Below are positions 54,871 to 64,000 of a stretch of 64,000 nucleotides of DNA, piece by piece. Both the position numbers and the translations under genes were made by a program. The notes beneath the pieces were generated by a model that worked only from the letters and a program-made list of their open reading frames with translations, ran no database searches and was not told the DNA's origin. Every line of letters starts with the position of its first letter. The stretch's first letter is position 1. Source of the DNA: Rhizobium grahamii CCGE 502 (GTDB lineage Bacteria > Pseudomonadota > Alphaproteobacteria > Rhizobiales > Rhizobiaceae); contig NZ_AEYE02000029.1 in NCBI RefSeq assembly GCF_000298315.2, positions 434,001 through 498,000 of the forward strand. Direction: 5' to 3'.

Positions 54871-56256
54871 GTGAATCGCATCGACTGGACGGGAACGCAG
54901 CCGGCTAGGGCATCGGAGAAGGGCATCTGGGGCTGGATGCTCTTCGACTGGGCAGCCCAGCCATTCTTCACTGTTGTAACGACCTTCATCTTCGGTCCCT
55001 ACTTCGTGTCGCGCCTGACGGCCGATCCGGTCTCTGCCCAGGCAATGTGGAGCAACATGGCGACGATCTCTTCGGTGATCATCGCCATTTTGTCGCCAAT
55101 CCTCGGCTCCATCGCCGATCAATCCGGCGCCCGAAAGCCCTGGATCGCGTTTTTCGCAGTGATCAAAATTGCGAGCCTCTTCTGCCTCTGGTTTGCAGCG
55201 CCCGGCTCACCGTTGATCTACCCAATAATCTTCATGATCCTAGCTTCGATCGCGGCCGAGTTCTCGATTGTCTTCAATGATTCCATGATGCCTCGGCTCG
55301 TCAGCAAAGACGAGGTCGGCAAACTATCCAATACGGCCTGGGGCCTCGGCTACCTCGGCGGGATGATTGTTCTTATCGCCGTCGTGGTCCTGCTCGCCGG
55401 CAATCTCGAATCCGGCAAAACAATTCTTGGTCTTGATCCGTTATTCGGTCTCGATCCGCACCAGGGCGAAGATGCCCGCATCACTGGGCCGATCTCGGCT
55501 GTCTGGTATCTGATCTTCATTCTGCCGATGTTCTTTTTCACACCCGATATCAGCAAAGGCCTTCCGTTTGGCGCCGCGGTGCGAGCCGGCTTTACCGAGT
55601 TGAAGAGTACGCTTGCCGAACTCAAGCATCGCCGTGGCATTGTTCGCTTCCTCATCGCGAGGATGATCTATCAGGACGGTGTCAACGGGCTGCTGATCCT
55701 CGGCGGCGCTTTTGCTGCCGGAATGTTCGGCTGGGCGACGATCGAGATCGGGATCTACGGAATCATACTCAACGTCGTTGCGATCTTCGGATGCATCATT
55801 GCCGGCCGCGTTGATCGGCGTATAGGCTCCAAGTCGACGATCGTTATCAGCCTGACAATGTTGCTGATCGCCACTATCGGAATAGTGTCGACCGGGCCCG
55901 GATACACACTCTTTGGTCTGCTCAAGCTGCCAGCCGCCGATTCCGGCGGCCTCTTCGGCACGGCGGCGGAGAAGGCATACATTGCCTACGGTTTGCTGGT
56001 CGGTCTAGCCTTTGGACCGGTGCAGGCGTCCTCGCGGTCCTATCTCGCACGCAGCGTAAGTCTGAACGAGGCCGGGCGCTATTTTGGCATCTACGCGCTT
56101 TCTGGGCGCGCTACGAGCTTTCTGGCGACACTACTCTTTTCCGCCGTGACCTACGCGACCGGTTCGTCGCGGCTGGGAATGTCAACATTGGCAATCTTCT
56201 TGGCTGCAGGGCTGATCCTGCTTTTCCGTACGCCCTATCCCGCGGACAGGGCGTAA
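54871..56256 (+). CDS. MFS transporter, UMF1/Atg22-like family
   Basis: A 461-residue permease with about twelve membrane helices. The start GWMLFDWAAQPFFTVVTTFIFGPYFVSRL is typical of the UMF1 (Atg22-like) family, as are LGSIADQSGARKPWI (MFS motif A) and FNDSMMPRL. The related yeast protein exports amino acids from the vacuole; the bacterial substrate is unknown, but the glutamate dehydrogenase next to it hints at amino acids. The start is GTG with SD CAGGAG. Confidence 0.88.
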   Translation: MNRIDWTGTQPARASEKGIWGWMLFDWAAQPFFTVVTTFIFGPYFVSRLTADPVSAQAMWSNMATISSVIIAILSPILGSIADQSGARKPWIAFFAVIKIASLFCLWFAAPGSPLIYPIIFMILASIAAEFSIVFNDSMMPRLVSKDEVGKLSNTAWGLGYLGGMIVLIAVVVLLAGNLESGKTILGLDPLFGLDPHQGEDARITGPISAVWYLIFILPMFFFTPDISKGLPFGAAVRAGFTELKSTLAELKHRRGIVRFLIARMIYQDGVNGLLILGGAFAAGMFGWATIEIGIYGIILNVVAIFGCIIAGRVDRRIGSKSTIVISLTMLLIATIGIVSTGPGYTLFGLLKLPAADSGGLFGTAAEKAYIAYGLLVGLAFGPVQASSRSYLARSVSLNEAGRYFGIYALSGRATSFLATLLFSAVTYATGSSRLGMSTLAIFLAAGLILLFRTPYPADRA

Positions 56257-56273
56257 CGGCAGCCCCCACGGGC

Positions 56274-57890
56274 TTAGTGGCGGAAGTGCCGCATGCCGGT
56301 GAAGACCATCGCGACGTTGTGCTCGTTTGCAGCATCGATCACTTCCTGGTCGCGCATGGATCCACCCGGCTGGATCACTGCCGTTGCACCTGCGGCGATC
56401 ATGGACAGCAGGCCGTCGGCGAAGGGCAGGAAGGCCTCAGACGCCACTGCCGAACCGCGTGTCAGCGGTTCCGCAAGCTCGAGAGCCCTAGCTGCTTCCT
56501 CAGCCTTCAGGCCAGCGATACGGGCAGAATCGACGCGGCTCATCTGGCCTGCGCCAATGCCGGCCGTCTGTCCATCCTTGGCATAAACCACGGCGTTCGA
56601 TTTGACATGCTTGGCTACCTTGAAGGCAAATTTCATGTCTTCGAGTTCCTGCGGGGTCGGCGCGCGCTTGGTAACAACCTTGAGTTCCAGATCCTCGACC
56701 ATGCCGTTGTCTCGGCTCTGTATAAGAAAGCCGCCGGAGACGGTTTTCGCCGTCAGACCGGCAGAGCGCGGATCGGGAAGCCCACCGGCAGTCAGCAGTC
56801 GAAGATTTGCCTTGCGTGCAACGATGGCTTTCGCTTCCTCAGTCACGTCGGGCGCGATGATCACTTCGGTGAAGAGCTTGATGATCTCCTCCGCCGTTTC
56901 CGCATCGAGCGTCTGGTTGAGCGCGATGATGCCGCCAAATGCCGAAACGGAATCGCAGGCAAGCGCGCGCTTGTAGGCTTCCAGCAGGTTGGTGCCGGTC
57001 GCGACGCCGCAGGGGTTTGCGTGCTTGATGATCGCGCAGGCTGCTGCGTTCTCAGGCAGGAACTCGGCGACGAGTTCATAGGCCGCATCGGTGTCGTTGA
57101 TGTTGTTGTAGGAAAGCTGTTTGCCTTGCAGCAGTGACGCCGTGGCAACGCCGGGGCGACGCTCGCCCGTCACATAAAATGCCGCCTTCTGGTGCGGATT
57201 CTCGCCATAACGCATTTCTTCCTTGAGCACGCCGCCAACGACGCGATGACGCGGCGTGTCGATCGAAAGAGCTTCGGCAAACCAGTTGGAAATCATGGCA
57301 TCATAAGCTGCCGTGCGCGCGAACGCCTTGGCGGCCATCCGCTGGCGAAACGCATAACTGGTCTGACCGGCGTCCGAAGCCAGCTGCTCGAGCAGCTCAG
57401 AATAGTCCGCCGGATCGGTCAGTATCGTCACGTAGGCATGGTTCTTGGCCGATGCGCGGATCATAGCCGGGCCGCCGATATCGATATTCTCGACGGTCGT
57501 CGGATAGTCGCCGCCAGCAGCGCGGACATCCTCGAACGGGTAGAGGTTGATGACCACTAGGTCGATACCCTCGATACCGTGCGCCTTCATTGCCGCCTGA
57601 TGTTCCGCGTCGTCCCGGATGGCAAGCAGGCCACCGTGCACTTTCGGGTGCAGGGTCTTCACGCGACCATCCATAATCTCTGGAAAGCCTGTGATCTCGG
57701 AAACGTCAGTCACGGCGAGACCGGCCGCTGCAATTGCCTTGTGAGTGCCGCCGGTCGACAGGATGCGAACGCCCTTGTCGGCGAGCGCACGCGCGAGTTC
57801 GACGATACCGGTCTTGTCCGATACCGAAAGCAACGCGGTCTTGACTGCGACCTTATCGGGTGCGGGGATTTTCTTGGAAACAACGGCCAT
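56274..57890 (-). CDS. purH: Bifunctional AICAR formyltransferase / IMP cyclohydrolase
   Basis: A 538-residue PurH. The N-terminal IMP cyclohydrolase domain has [28 protein letters not shown] and [17 protein letters not shown]. The C-terminal formyltransferase domain has [23 protein letters not shown] (catalytic Lys-His and Asn) and [14 protein letters not shown]. It performs the last two steps of purine synthesis to IMP. It lies 95 bp after the heparinase-like gene and is convergent with the MFS gene (17-bp gap). Confidence 0.98.
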   Translation of the reverse strand: MAVVSKKIPAPDKVAVKTALLSVSDKTGIVELARALADKGVRILSTGGTHKAIAAAGLAVTDVSEITGFPEIMDGRVKTLHPKVHGGLLAIRDDAEHQAAMKAHGIEGIDLVVINLYPFEDVRAAGGDYPTTVENIDIGGPAMIRASAKNHAYVTILTDPADYSELLEQLASDAGQTSYAFRQRMAAKAFARTAAYDAMISNWFAEALSIDTPRHRVVGGVLKEEMRYGENPHQKAAFYVTGERRPGVATASLLQGKQLSYNNINDTDAAYELVAEFLPENAAACAIIKHANPCGVATGTNLLEAYKRALACDSVSAFGGIIALNQTLDAETAEEIIKLFTEVIIAPDVTEEAKAIVARKANLRLLTAGGLPDPRSAGLTAKTVSGGFLIQSRDNGMVEDLELKVVTKRAPTPQELEDMKFAFKVAKHVKSNAVVYAKDGQTAGIGAGQMSRVDSARIAGLKAEEAARALELAEPLTRGSAVASEAFLPFADGLLSMIAAGATAVIQPGGSMRDQEVIDAANEHNVAMVFTGMRHFRH

Positions 57891-57985
57891 GAGGCTTCTC
57901 CGTTTGGTCTTCGGGAGATATCCGGCGAGGGATAAGCGGATGATGGCGCCGCGTTAGCACAGCTTTGCCGCCGCGGAAACACTCG

Positions 57986-59650
57986 CTAGCCCTTGCGCGA
58001 TAAAAACCAGCGTATTTCCGGCCGCTCCGGATATGAGAAGGCGATCTCGATCTGGTCGGAACCGCAAATGCCCGAAGCATCAGCAAAGAAGACGTCCTCG
58101 CCAATTATGATCTCATTGCCGGGCGACGAGAACAGCCATGTTTCTCCATCAGGCGCCGTCATCATCACCGACTCTTTGTCGAACTGCTTCAGATTGATGG
58201 AAGGGTGAGCATGGAATCGCGCCACGGCGCGCACGGCCTCATCGACCTTGCCTTCCGGCGCAACCAGCCGATCACAGCCCGTAACGATCAATCCCGTGGC
58301 GTTCAGGGTCAGCTCTCGCTCATGCAGAACACCAAAGGCGTTGAGGTAGCCGTCATGGCTCGCCTTGATCACATCGCGGCCGTCATCGGCGAGCACGCGA
58401 TCCACATTCAGGCTTTTCACGCCGTCAATGATAACGTTCGCGACGAAGTCGGAGGACGCAAAACGGCTGGAAGAGGTGTCGTTGACGGTCACCGTGCTAT
58501 GCGCAGCCGTCGTTCGAGCGATCTGCACGTAACGCTTACCGGCAAACTTCGGTGATCCGGAATTGACGATAAAGCGGTGACGTCCGGACGACATCTCAAA
58601 CGAAAGGCAACCCGCATGCGCCGTGCGCGACAGGCTGCCGGTCGGCGGCAATCCTGTATCAGCAATGACCACCGTTCTACCTGAGGCTAACCGTTGATAA
58701 CGTGAATGGGGCATCGCCTTGAAGGGATCACCCGCAGTCTCGTCGTACCGCAGCAACGACATCAATTCCGTCGCGAGCGTCGACGTTGCGCCATTGAAAA
58801 GTGCAAGATCGCCATCCTGGTGCCGGAAAAACCGCAGGGCCGGGTACATCCGATCGATGCCGGAAATCAGCTTCTGCGGCAAATCATGCCCGAGATTGAC
58901 ATAGGTTTGCCGGAGCGGAAGAAGATCCAGGAGCAATTCCAAGCCGACCCGCGGATTGCGCGAGACATGCCCGCCATCAGGCAGAATCTGACTGTCGAAC
59001 TCCTGATCCAACGCTTCAGCCGCACGCCGAAGGGCGCCAGCGCGCGTCGGCATGGCAATGGAGGCCATTGCAAGGGCAATGCGCAAGCGAAAGCGAACCT
59101 CGCCGGGAGGCGCGTATTTTGCCATGCGGCGCAGAAATCGCACTTGGAAGGCCAGCGAGCGCAGGAAGCGGCGATAGAAGCCGCGATCGGCGTTGTGGAG
59201 AACGACAGGCGAATGCGAGAGCCAGGAAATCACACGCTGCGCGGTAACATCGATCTCCCAGGCGATGCCTTCGATGCGGCCGCCATGCAGCGACAGCCAA
59301 TTGTTGACGATGGACCGGGCAACGCTCGAATGCAGGTCGCTCTTCTTGGTCCGCATGTGGCGGAGCCAACCGAAGCTATGAAGCCGCAGGGCGAATGATC
59401 GGGATGGGAGACTGAAATTGAAGGGCGACTTGCCGCCGGTTTCGAGGAGCCGACCGGCAAGTGGGAAGCGACCGTTCAAAATCTCGTCGGCCACATGCGG
59501 ATCGACCGCGCGCAGGTCGGTAGGAGCGACGATCAACCGCTCCGGGGCGTGAACCGTATGGCGGAAGAGACGCAGCCGCAGGATTGCTCCGCGGCACAAC
59601 GCGCGCCGCCAAGCCTCTCCCACGTACAGAGTCGAGAACCCGGACCACAT
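57986..59650 (-). CDS. Heparinase II/III-like family protein
   Basis: A 554-residue protein with an alpha/alpha-toroid N-terminal domain (residues about 60-320: WEIDVTAQRVISWLSHSPVV, DSQILPDGGHVSRNPRVGLELLLDLLPLR) and a C-terminal beta domain (AHAGCLSFEMSSGRHRFIVNSG, RTTAAHSTVTVNDTSSSRF). The AHSTVTVND His is at the position of the conserved beta-domain His of polysaccharide lyases. Family members cleave uronic-acid polysaccharides. No signal peptide is evident, so location and substrate are unclear. As I recall, the same gene sits between rsmB and purH in many alphaproteobacteria. No SD precedes the ATG at 59650. Confidence 0.85.
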   Translation of the reverse strand: MWSGFSTLYVGEAWRRALCRGAILRLRLFRHTVHAPERLIVAPTDLRAVDPHVADEILNGRFPLAGRLLETGGKSPFNFSLPSRSFALRLHSFGWLRHMRTKKSDLHSSVARSIVNNWLSLHGGRIEGIAWEIDVTAQRVISWLSHSPVVLHNADRGFYRRFLRSLAFQVRFLRRMAKYAPPGEVRFRLRIALAMASIAMPTRAGALRRAAEALDQEFDSQILPDGGHVSRNPRVGLELLLDLLPLRQTYVNLGHDLPQKLISGIDRMYPALRFFRHQDGDLALFNGATSTLATELMSLLRYDETAGDPFKAMPHSRYQRLASGRTVVIADTGLPPTGSLSRTAHAGCLSFEMSSGRHRFIVNSGSPKFAGKRYVQIARTTAAHSTVTVNDTSSSRFASSDFVANVIIDGVKSLNVDRVLADDGRDVIKASHDGYLNAFGVLHERELTLNATGLIVTGCDRLVAPEGKVDEAVRAVARFHAHPSINLKQFDKESVMMTAPDGETWLFSSPGNEIIIGEDVFFADASGICGSDQIEIAFSYPERPEIRWFLSRKG

Positions 59651-59760
59651 GTTTATTGTCTATTGACCCGCGTCGTTAAGAATAGGTGAATAAGCCCGGA
59701 ATCAGTGACACTTACGTATCAAATTATGACAAGTGCTCAACTATGCCAGTTGCCTTTCAA

Positions 59761-61155
59761 TCAGGCAACACGGCGCATTACGACGGCGTAGAAACCATCA
59801 AGACCACTGGCAAAGCCAGCGGGAGCAGTCAGCATGTCGGGTGTGGTGCGGAATTCTCCGAGGGCATTGATGGCAGACTCCAGGCCCGGCCACTGCTGGG
59901 CATCGATGGCGACACGCTCAAGCATCGGTGTGTCCGAAAATACGCGCGCGGCGACCTCTTCGCCCTCGGCCGGATCAAGCGAGCAATTGGAAAAGACGAT
60001 CGTGCCGCCCGGCTTCAACAAGGTTATCGCGTGTCGCAGCAGGCGCTCCTGAAGGCTTGCGAGTTTCGCTATGTCATCCGGTCCCTTGGCCCAGAGAACA
60101 TCGGGATGGCGACGCGTCGTTCCCGTCGACGAGCAGGGCGCATCCAGCAGGATGGCGTCGAAAAGCTCCGCCGGCTCGTATTTGGTCAGGTCGCTGGCAA
60201 CCGTCTCGGCATTCAATCCAAGCCGATCGAGGTTCGCGCGCAGTCGCTTGATGCGGTTTTCGGATTGCTCGACCGCTGTAACGTTGCCTCCGGCGCGGAT
60301 CAGCTGGGCTGTCTTTCCGCCCGGAGCTGCGCATAAGTCGGCAACGCGCTTGCCCGCCAAGTCACCGAACAGCTGAGCCGGGATACTGGCTGCTGCGTCC
60401 TGAACCCACCACGCGCCTTCCGCAAATCCTTCCAGTGAGGGAACGCTACCTTCGAAGGCAGCCAGCCGGACACCACCGGTCGGCAGCACGAGGCCGCCCA
60501 GACGTTCTGCCCATCTCTGCGCGTCGTCCTTGACGGTAAGATCGATCGCGGCCGGCTCGAGTTGCGATTCAGAGATCGAGTGCGCCCTTTCCTTGCCGTA
60601 AGCCTTCTCAAGCCTGTCGAGAAACCATCCCGGCATCACTGGAATGGAGCTGATCTCGTCAAGGACCTGTTCTTTTTCGCGTCCAAGACGGCGCAGAACG
60701 GCATTCACCAGCTTCGCAAAGCGACGATTCCGGGGGTCCTGATTTGATTGCTCCACGGCGAGGTCGACCGCAGCGTGATCCGGCACATCAAGGTAGAGAA
60801 TTTGCGCGGCGGCAATCGCAAGAACGTGATGCAAGGCCCGCGCGCCGTCCGGGAGGGGTGACTCAAGCAAGCTTGAGATTGCGGCATCGATCCGCGGCAA
60901 ATGGCGCAGCGTCGCATTGAGAATGGCGCGGACGAGGGCGCGGTCACCCTCATTGAGAGCCTTATACGCCGGATTGCCATGTTCATGGTCCAAGGCACCG
61001 TCAAGCGAAAGCTTCCGGTCGACGACGGCCGCCAGGATCTTGGCCGCAGCAGCGCGAACCTGCAATCCGGGCTTTGCCGGAGCATCGACAGAGCCCGAAT
61101 TGGAAGACTTCGGTTTGCGAAATGGCTTTTTCTTGCCGTCAGAATTCAAGACCAC
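59761..61155 (-). CDS. rsmB: RsmB/NOP-family RNA (cytosine-5)-methyltransferase
   Basis: A 464-residue protein with an N-terminal NusB-like domain (residues about 30-165) and a C-terminal SAM-dependent methyltransferase. [16 protein letters not shown] binds [20 protein letters not shown] and [15 protein letters not shown] carry the two Cys of the m5C catalytic cycle. It probably methylates 16S rRNA (C967 in E. coli). The start is GTG at 61155, overlapping htpX by 10 bp; a TTG at 61149 overlapping its stop is an alternative. Confidence 0.92.
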   Translation of the reverse strand: MVLNSDGKKKPFRKPKSSNSGSVDAPAKPGLQVRAAAAKILAAVVDRKLSLDGALDHEHGNPAYKALNEGDRALVRAILNATLRHLPRIDAAISSLLESPLPDGARALHHVLAIAAAQILYLDVPDHAAVDLAVEQSNQDPRNRRFAKLVNAVLRRLGREKEQVLDEISSIPVMPGWFLDRLEKAYGKERAHSISESQLEPAAIDLTVKDDAQRWAERLGGLVLPTGGVRLAAFEGSVPSLEGFAEGAWWVQDAAASIPAQLFGDLAGKRVADLCAAPGGKTAQLIRAGGNVTAVEQSENRIKRLRANLDRLGLNAETVASDLTKYEPAELFDAILLDAPCSSTGTTRRHPDVLWAKGPDDIAKLASLQERLLRHAITLLKPGGTIVFSNCSLDPAEGEEVAARVFSDTPMLERVAIDAQQWPGLESAINALGEFRTTPDMLTAPAGFASGLDGFYAVVMRRVA

Positions 61156-62108
61156 GGACCTTTTGGCGGTTGTGAACCACCGCGATCAATACCGGTATTC
61201 GGAACCGAACGCGATTTGCGCATCGGATTATCAGCGCGAACCGGCGGCGTCGAGATATTCATGCCGCTGCGCGCCATTTCCTGCAGCGCTGCGATCCGGT
61301 TTTCCGTGTTCGGGTGCGTGGAGAACAGATTATCCATCCCAGCACCGGTCAGCGGATTGATGATGAACATGTGGGCGGTTGCCGGATTGCGCTCGGCATC
61401 GTAGTTCGGCACCTGCGAGGCACCACGTGCAATCTTGCCGAGTGCCGAAGCAAGCCACAGCGGATTGCCGCAAATCTCTGCACCACGGCGATCGGCCGAG
61501 TATTCGCGCGTCCGGCTAATGGCCATCTGCACAATCATTGCAGCAAGCGGCGCGACAATCATCGCCAGCAACACCCCTATGAAGCCGAGCGGATTGTTGT
61601 TGTTTTCCCGGTTGCCACTGAAGAAGAACGCAAAATTGCCCAGCATGGAGATCGCGCCAGCGAGCGTCGCCGTGATCGTCATCGTCAAGGTGTCGCGATT
61701 TTGCACGTGCGCCAATTCGTGCGCCATCACGCCGGCGACTTCCTCGGGCGTCAAAGCGCTCAGGAGGCCAGTGGAGGCGGCAACGGCAGCGTTCTCCGGA
61801 TTACGACCTGTCGCGAAGGCGTTTGGTTGCGGGCTGTCGTATAGATAGACCTTCGGCATCGGCAAGCCAGCATTGCGCGCCAAATCCCTGATGATCGTGA
61901 AAAACTCCGGCGCATTGCGCTCGTCGATCTCCTGGGCGTGATAAGCCGACAGCACCATCCGGTCGGAATTCCAGTAGGAAAAGAAGTTCATTCCGGCGGC
62001 GATCACGAACGCGATCATCATACCGCCACGCCCGCCAATTAGGAAGCCGACGGCCATGAACAATGCGGTCATGAAGGCGAGCAACATGGCTGTACGGACA
62101 AGATTCAT
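61146..62108 (-). CDS. htpX: Protease HtpX homologue
   Basis: A 320-residue M48 membrane metalloprotease. Two N-terminal helices ([36 protein letters not shown]) precede the zinc motif HELAH at residues 130-134, followed by two more helices and the third ligand region [17 protein letters not shown]. It degrades misfolded membrane proteins with FtsH. The frame extends to a TTG at 62120, but the ATG at 62108 has SD GGAGATAG. It overlaps rsmB downstream. Confidence 0.95.
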   Translation of the reverse strand: MNLVRTAMLLAFMTALFMAVGFLIGGRGGMMIAFVIAAGMNFFSYWNSDRMVLSAYHAQEIDERNAPEFFTIIRDLARNAGLPMPKVYLYDSPQPNAFATGRNPENAAVAASTGLLSALTPEEVAGVMAHELAHVQNRDTLTMTITATLAGAISMLGNFAFFFSGNRENNNNPLGFIGVLLAMIVAPLAAMIVQMAISRTREYSADRRGAEICGNPLWLASALGKIARGASQVPNYDAERNPATAHMFIINPLTGAGMDNLFSTHPNTENRIAALQEMARSGMNISTPPVRADNPMRKSRSVPNTGIDRGGSQPPKGPWS

Positions 62109-62231
62109 CGCTATCTCCAAAGTGTCCCTGAGCGGACCCGCTAAAACCAGAGGGTTTCAATTGCGGCGCTGGCGCTCTATGATTTGGTCATTCACCAGCC
62201 ATTTTCAATGTTTTTCAGGCGGAATCGCGTG

Positions 62232-62456
62232 ATGCAGCCAGCAGACAACGACAACAACGAAACCCTGGCGACTGAGGCCGCCGAGGCTCCTCGGAAGTTG
62301 CTATCACCGGCTGCCAAGCGCGCGCTTGCCGAGGCCGAAGAACGTCGCCGAAACGAGAAGCCGGTAGAAATGCCTGCAGAGATAGGTGGCCGCGGCGGCG
62401 CAGATCCCTCGCGCTTTGGAGATTGGGAAATCAACGGTAGGGCGATCGATTTTTAA
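62232..62456 (+). CDS. DUF1674 protein, SDHAF4-like succinate dehydrogenase assembly factor
   Basis: A 74-residue protein. The C-terminal block EIGGRGGADPSRFGDWEINGRAIDF is the DUF1674 signature shared with eukaryotic SDHAF4, which binds flavinylated SdhA and aids assembly of succinate dehydrogenase. The middle is a charged helix (AAKRALAEAEERRRNEK). I place the start at the ATG at 62232 rather than 16 codons upstream. It is divergent from htpX. The bacterial role is inferred from the family. Confidence 0.85.
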   Translation: MQPADNDNNETLATEAAEAPRKLLSPAAKRALAEAEERRRNEKPVEMPAEIGGRGGADPSRFGDWEINGRAIDF

Positions 62457-62469
62457 GTAAATATTCCTA

Positions 62470-62498
62470 TTGACTTTTACTCATTATCGGAATTTATT
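62470..62498 (+). promoter_or_regulatory. Predicted promoter abutting the thermonuclease start
   Basis: TTGACT, 17 bp, TTTATT. Transcription would begin at about 62505, the A of the ATG itself, and no SD is present, so the mRNA may be leaderless. Confidence 0.45.
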
Positions 62499-62504
62499 CC
62501 TTTC

Positions 62505-62954
62505 ATGAGAAAGATTGCTCCCTTCGTTGCGCTGGCCCTTGTTGCGACCCCTATAACGGCCGTTGCTCGCGACGAAATAAAGGGGCCTGTTTCGGCGGAA
62601 ATCCTGAGAGTGATCGATGGCGACACGCTGCTGGTCGAAGCGCGTCCTTGGCCACAGCAGACAATGGAAGTGTATGTCCGGATCCGCGGAATCGACGCGC
62701 CCGAAATGCACTCTAGCTGCGCTGAAACAAGGCGCGCCGGGATCGACGCGCGCCATGCCCTCGAAACCCTGACATCCAGATCATCGGAAATCCAGCTGAC
62801 GCAGATCGCGGGCGACAAATATTTCGGCCGCATCCTGGCGAACGTCACCCTTTCAGATGGCAGGAATCCGGCTCAGGACCTGCTGGAAGAAGGGATCGTC
62901 CGGACCTACAACGGCGGCCGAAAACCGCGGGAGACCTGCGCCGCAGAGAATTGA
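62505..62954 (+). CDS. Thermonuclease-like (SNase) secreted protein
   Basis: A 149-residue staphylococcal-nuclease-fold protein with a signal peptide (MRKIAPFVALALVATPITAVA, cleavage before RDE). VIDGDTLLVEA is the SNase start motif. Residues matching the catalytic Arg35, Glu43 and Arg87 of staphylococcal nuclease are present as Arg59, Glu67 (RIRGIDAPEM) and Arg109 (YFGRILANV). It should be a Ca2+-dependent periplasmic or secreted nuclease; many proteobacterial homologues are untested. Confidence 0.88.
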   Translation: MRKIAPFVALALVATPITAVARDEIKGPVSAEILRVIDGDTLLVEARPWPQQTMEVYVRIRGIDAPEMHSSCAETRRAGIDARHALETLTSRSSEIQLTQIAGDKYFGRILANVTLSDGRNPAQDLLEEGIVRTYNGGRKPRETCAAEN

Positions 62955-62990
62955 AGCCGTCCCGATCGCTCGGAGCGGCTTTTCTTCTTT
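62954..62990 (+). terminator. Terminator after the thermonuclease gene
   Basis: Stem AAGCCG / CGGCTT extended by CCGA / TCGG across one mismatch, followed by TTTCTTCTTT. It overlaps the nuclease stop and reaches the stop of the convergent acs gene. Confidence 0.75.
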
Positions 62991-64000
62991 ATGCGGTCGC
63001 CTTGTTCTGGCGGTTGGCGATAAGGTCGTCGACGACTGCCGGATCGGCAAGCGTCGAGGTATCGCCGAGAGAGCCGAAGTCATCTTCGGCAATCTTGCGC
63101 AGGATACGGCGCATGATCTTGCCCGAACGCGTTTTTGGAAGACCCGGGGCAAACTGTATCTTGTCAGGTGCAGCGATCGGGCCGATTTCGCTGCGAACAT
63201 GCTTGACCAGTTGCTGGCGCAAATCGTCCGAACCTTCGTTGCCGGCCATCAGGGTGACGTAGCAATAGATGCCCTGACCCTTGATCGGATGCGGATAGCC
63301 GACGACAGCTGCCTCCGAGACAAGGTTGTGCGAAACGAGCGCGGATTCGACTTCGGCGGTACCGAGGCGGTGGCCTGAAACATTCAGCACGTCATCGACG
63401 CGACCGGTGATCCAGTAGTAGCCGTCCTCATCCCGTCGGCAGCCGTCGCCGGTGAAGTACTTGCCCTTGTAGGTCGAGAAGTATGTCTGGATGAAGCGCT
63501 CGTGATCGCCGTAGACGGTCCGCATCTGACCCGGCCAGCTATCGATAATGCAGAGGTTTCCATCGGCGGCACCTTGGAGCACATTGCCTTCATTGTCGAC
63601 CAGCTGCGGCTTGACGCCGAAGAACGGCGTCGTCGCGGACCCCGGCTTCAGGTCGGTTGCGCCCGGAAGCGGCGTGATCATGTGACCACCAGTTTCCGTC
63701 TGCCACCAGGTATCGATGACAGGGCAACGCTTGTCGCCAACGACATTGTAATACCATTCCCACGCTTCCGGATTGATCGGCTCGCCGACTGTTCCGAGCA
63801 GACGCAGGCTAGAGCGCGACGAGCGGGTGACGAAGTGGTCGCCAGCCCCCATCAGTGACCGGATCGCCGTTGGCGCCGTGTAGAAGATGTTGACCTTGTG
63901 CTTGTCGATGACCTCCCAGAACCGGCCCTGGTCCGGGAAGTTCGGTACGCCCTCGAACATCAGTGTCGTCGCACAGTTCGCAAGCGGTCCGTAGACGATG
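62989..64000 (-). CDS. acs: Acetyl-CoA synthetase, C-terminal part (partial)
   Basis: 337 codons of the C-terminal half; the gene starts beyond the window edge. [17 protein letters not shown] is the core AMP-forming motif, [38 protein letters not shown] the hinge and A8 region, and [17 protein letters not shown] holds the catalytic and regulatory Lys (acetylated in Salmonella Acs). It activates acetate with ATP and CoA. The frame is open to base 64000, and [15 protein letters not shown] lies upstream of the first visible Met. Confidence 0.96.
   Translation of the reverse strand, partial: IVYGPLANCATTLMFEGVPNFPDQGRFWEVIDKHKVNIFYTAPTAIRSLMGAGDHFVTRSSRSSLRLLGTVGEPINPEAWEWYYNVVGDKRCPVIDTWWQTETGGHMITPLPGATDLKPGSATTPFFGVKPQLVDNEGNVLQGAADGNLCIIDSWPGQMRTVYGDHERFIQTYFSTYKGKYFTGDGCRRDEDGYYWITGRVDDVLNVSGHRLGTAEVESALVSHNLVSEAAVVGYPHPIKGQGIYCYVTLMAGNEGSDDLRQQLVKHVRSEIGPIAAPDKIQFAPGLPKTRSGKIMRRILRKIAEDDFGSLGDTSTLADPAVVDDLIANRQNKATA

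Noticed and set aside
56230-56254. ACGCCCT / AGGGCGT hairpin at the end of the MFS gene
   Set aside because: Within coding sequence and without a T tract on either strand; not called a terminator.
1-64000. Search for CRISPR arrays, insertion sequences, prophage, rRNA or attachment sites
   Set aside because: No regularly spaced repeats, transposase or integrase motifs, or rRNA-like sequence seen; the tRNA-Ser is not flanked by an integrase or a visible repeat of its 3' end.

Overview
This 64 kb window looks like chromosome of a Rhizobiaceae-type alphaproteobacterium (Rhizobium, Ensifer or Agrobacterium relative). The main evidence is a 2839-residue cyclic beta-1,2-glucan synthase (NdvB/ChvB), a 1591-residue large-type NAD-glutamate dehydrogenase, the rsmB / heparinase-like / purH order, a complete kdpFABCDE cluster, an inositol-type sugar ABC operon, and GC-rich codon use throughout. 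I cannot name the species. I saw no insertion sequence, prophage, CRISPR array or rRNA. The gene content is ordinary chromosomal core plus metabolic operons.

Layout. 0-2.5 kb: the tail of an endonuclease/exonuclease/phosphatase-family gene, two overlapping GNAT acetyltransferases, rplU-rpmA with a clear promoter and terminator, and tRNA-Ser(CGA). 2.6-9 kb (minus strand): a five-gene leucine/isovalerate degradation operon, liuA-liuB-liuD-liuE-liuC, converting isovaleryl-CoA to acetoacetate plus acetyl-CoA. 9.5-12.8 kb: a DUF6074 protein, then four genes each overlapping the next by ATGA (PlsC-like acyltransferase, CdsA-like cytidylyltransferase, unknown membrane protein, YnbA-like CDP-alcohol phosphotransferase), closed by a UUCG-loop terminator. 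This is the best candidate in the window for an undescribed pathway. 12.8-21.3 kb: the kdp potassium-uptake operon with its own two-component system, a KdpE-box-like direct repeat, and two extra tiny membrane-protein genes, one upstream of kdpF and one between kdpA and kdpB.

21.3-24.1 kb: a methyltransferase, galE and a DUF1993 protein. 24.2-28 kb: a binding protein / ATPase / permease operon for a ribose-inositol class sugar, preceded by a GGAA-N6-TTCC palindrome matching the rhizobial IolR motif as I remember it. 28.1-34.5 kb: an M19 dipeptidase followed by a complete dipeptide/oligopeptide ABC transporter. 34.6-35.6 kb: four tiny proteins, at least three hydrophobic, in short units separated by terminators. 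36-45.8 kb: ndvB and an OpgC-type succinyltransferase, together making and decorating periplasmic cyclic glucan. 46-50 kb: asd, a lytic transglycosylase, beta-carbonic anhydrase and pyridoxal kinase. 50-56 kb: NAD-glutamate dehydrogenase and a UMF1-type MFS permease. 56-62 kb (minus): htpX, rsmB, a heparinase II/III-like gene and purH. 62-64 kb: an SDHAF4-like (DUF1674) protein, a secreted thermonuclease-like protein and the C-terminal part of acetyl-CoA synthetase.

Several start codons were set from Shine-Dalgarno (SD) position or stop/start overlap rather than from the longest open frame. Promoters and operators were called by eye and are less certain than the genes.
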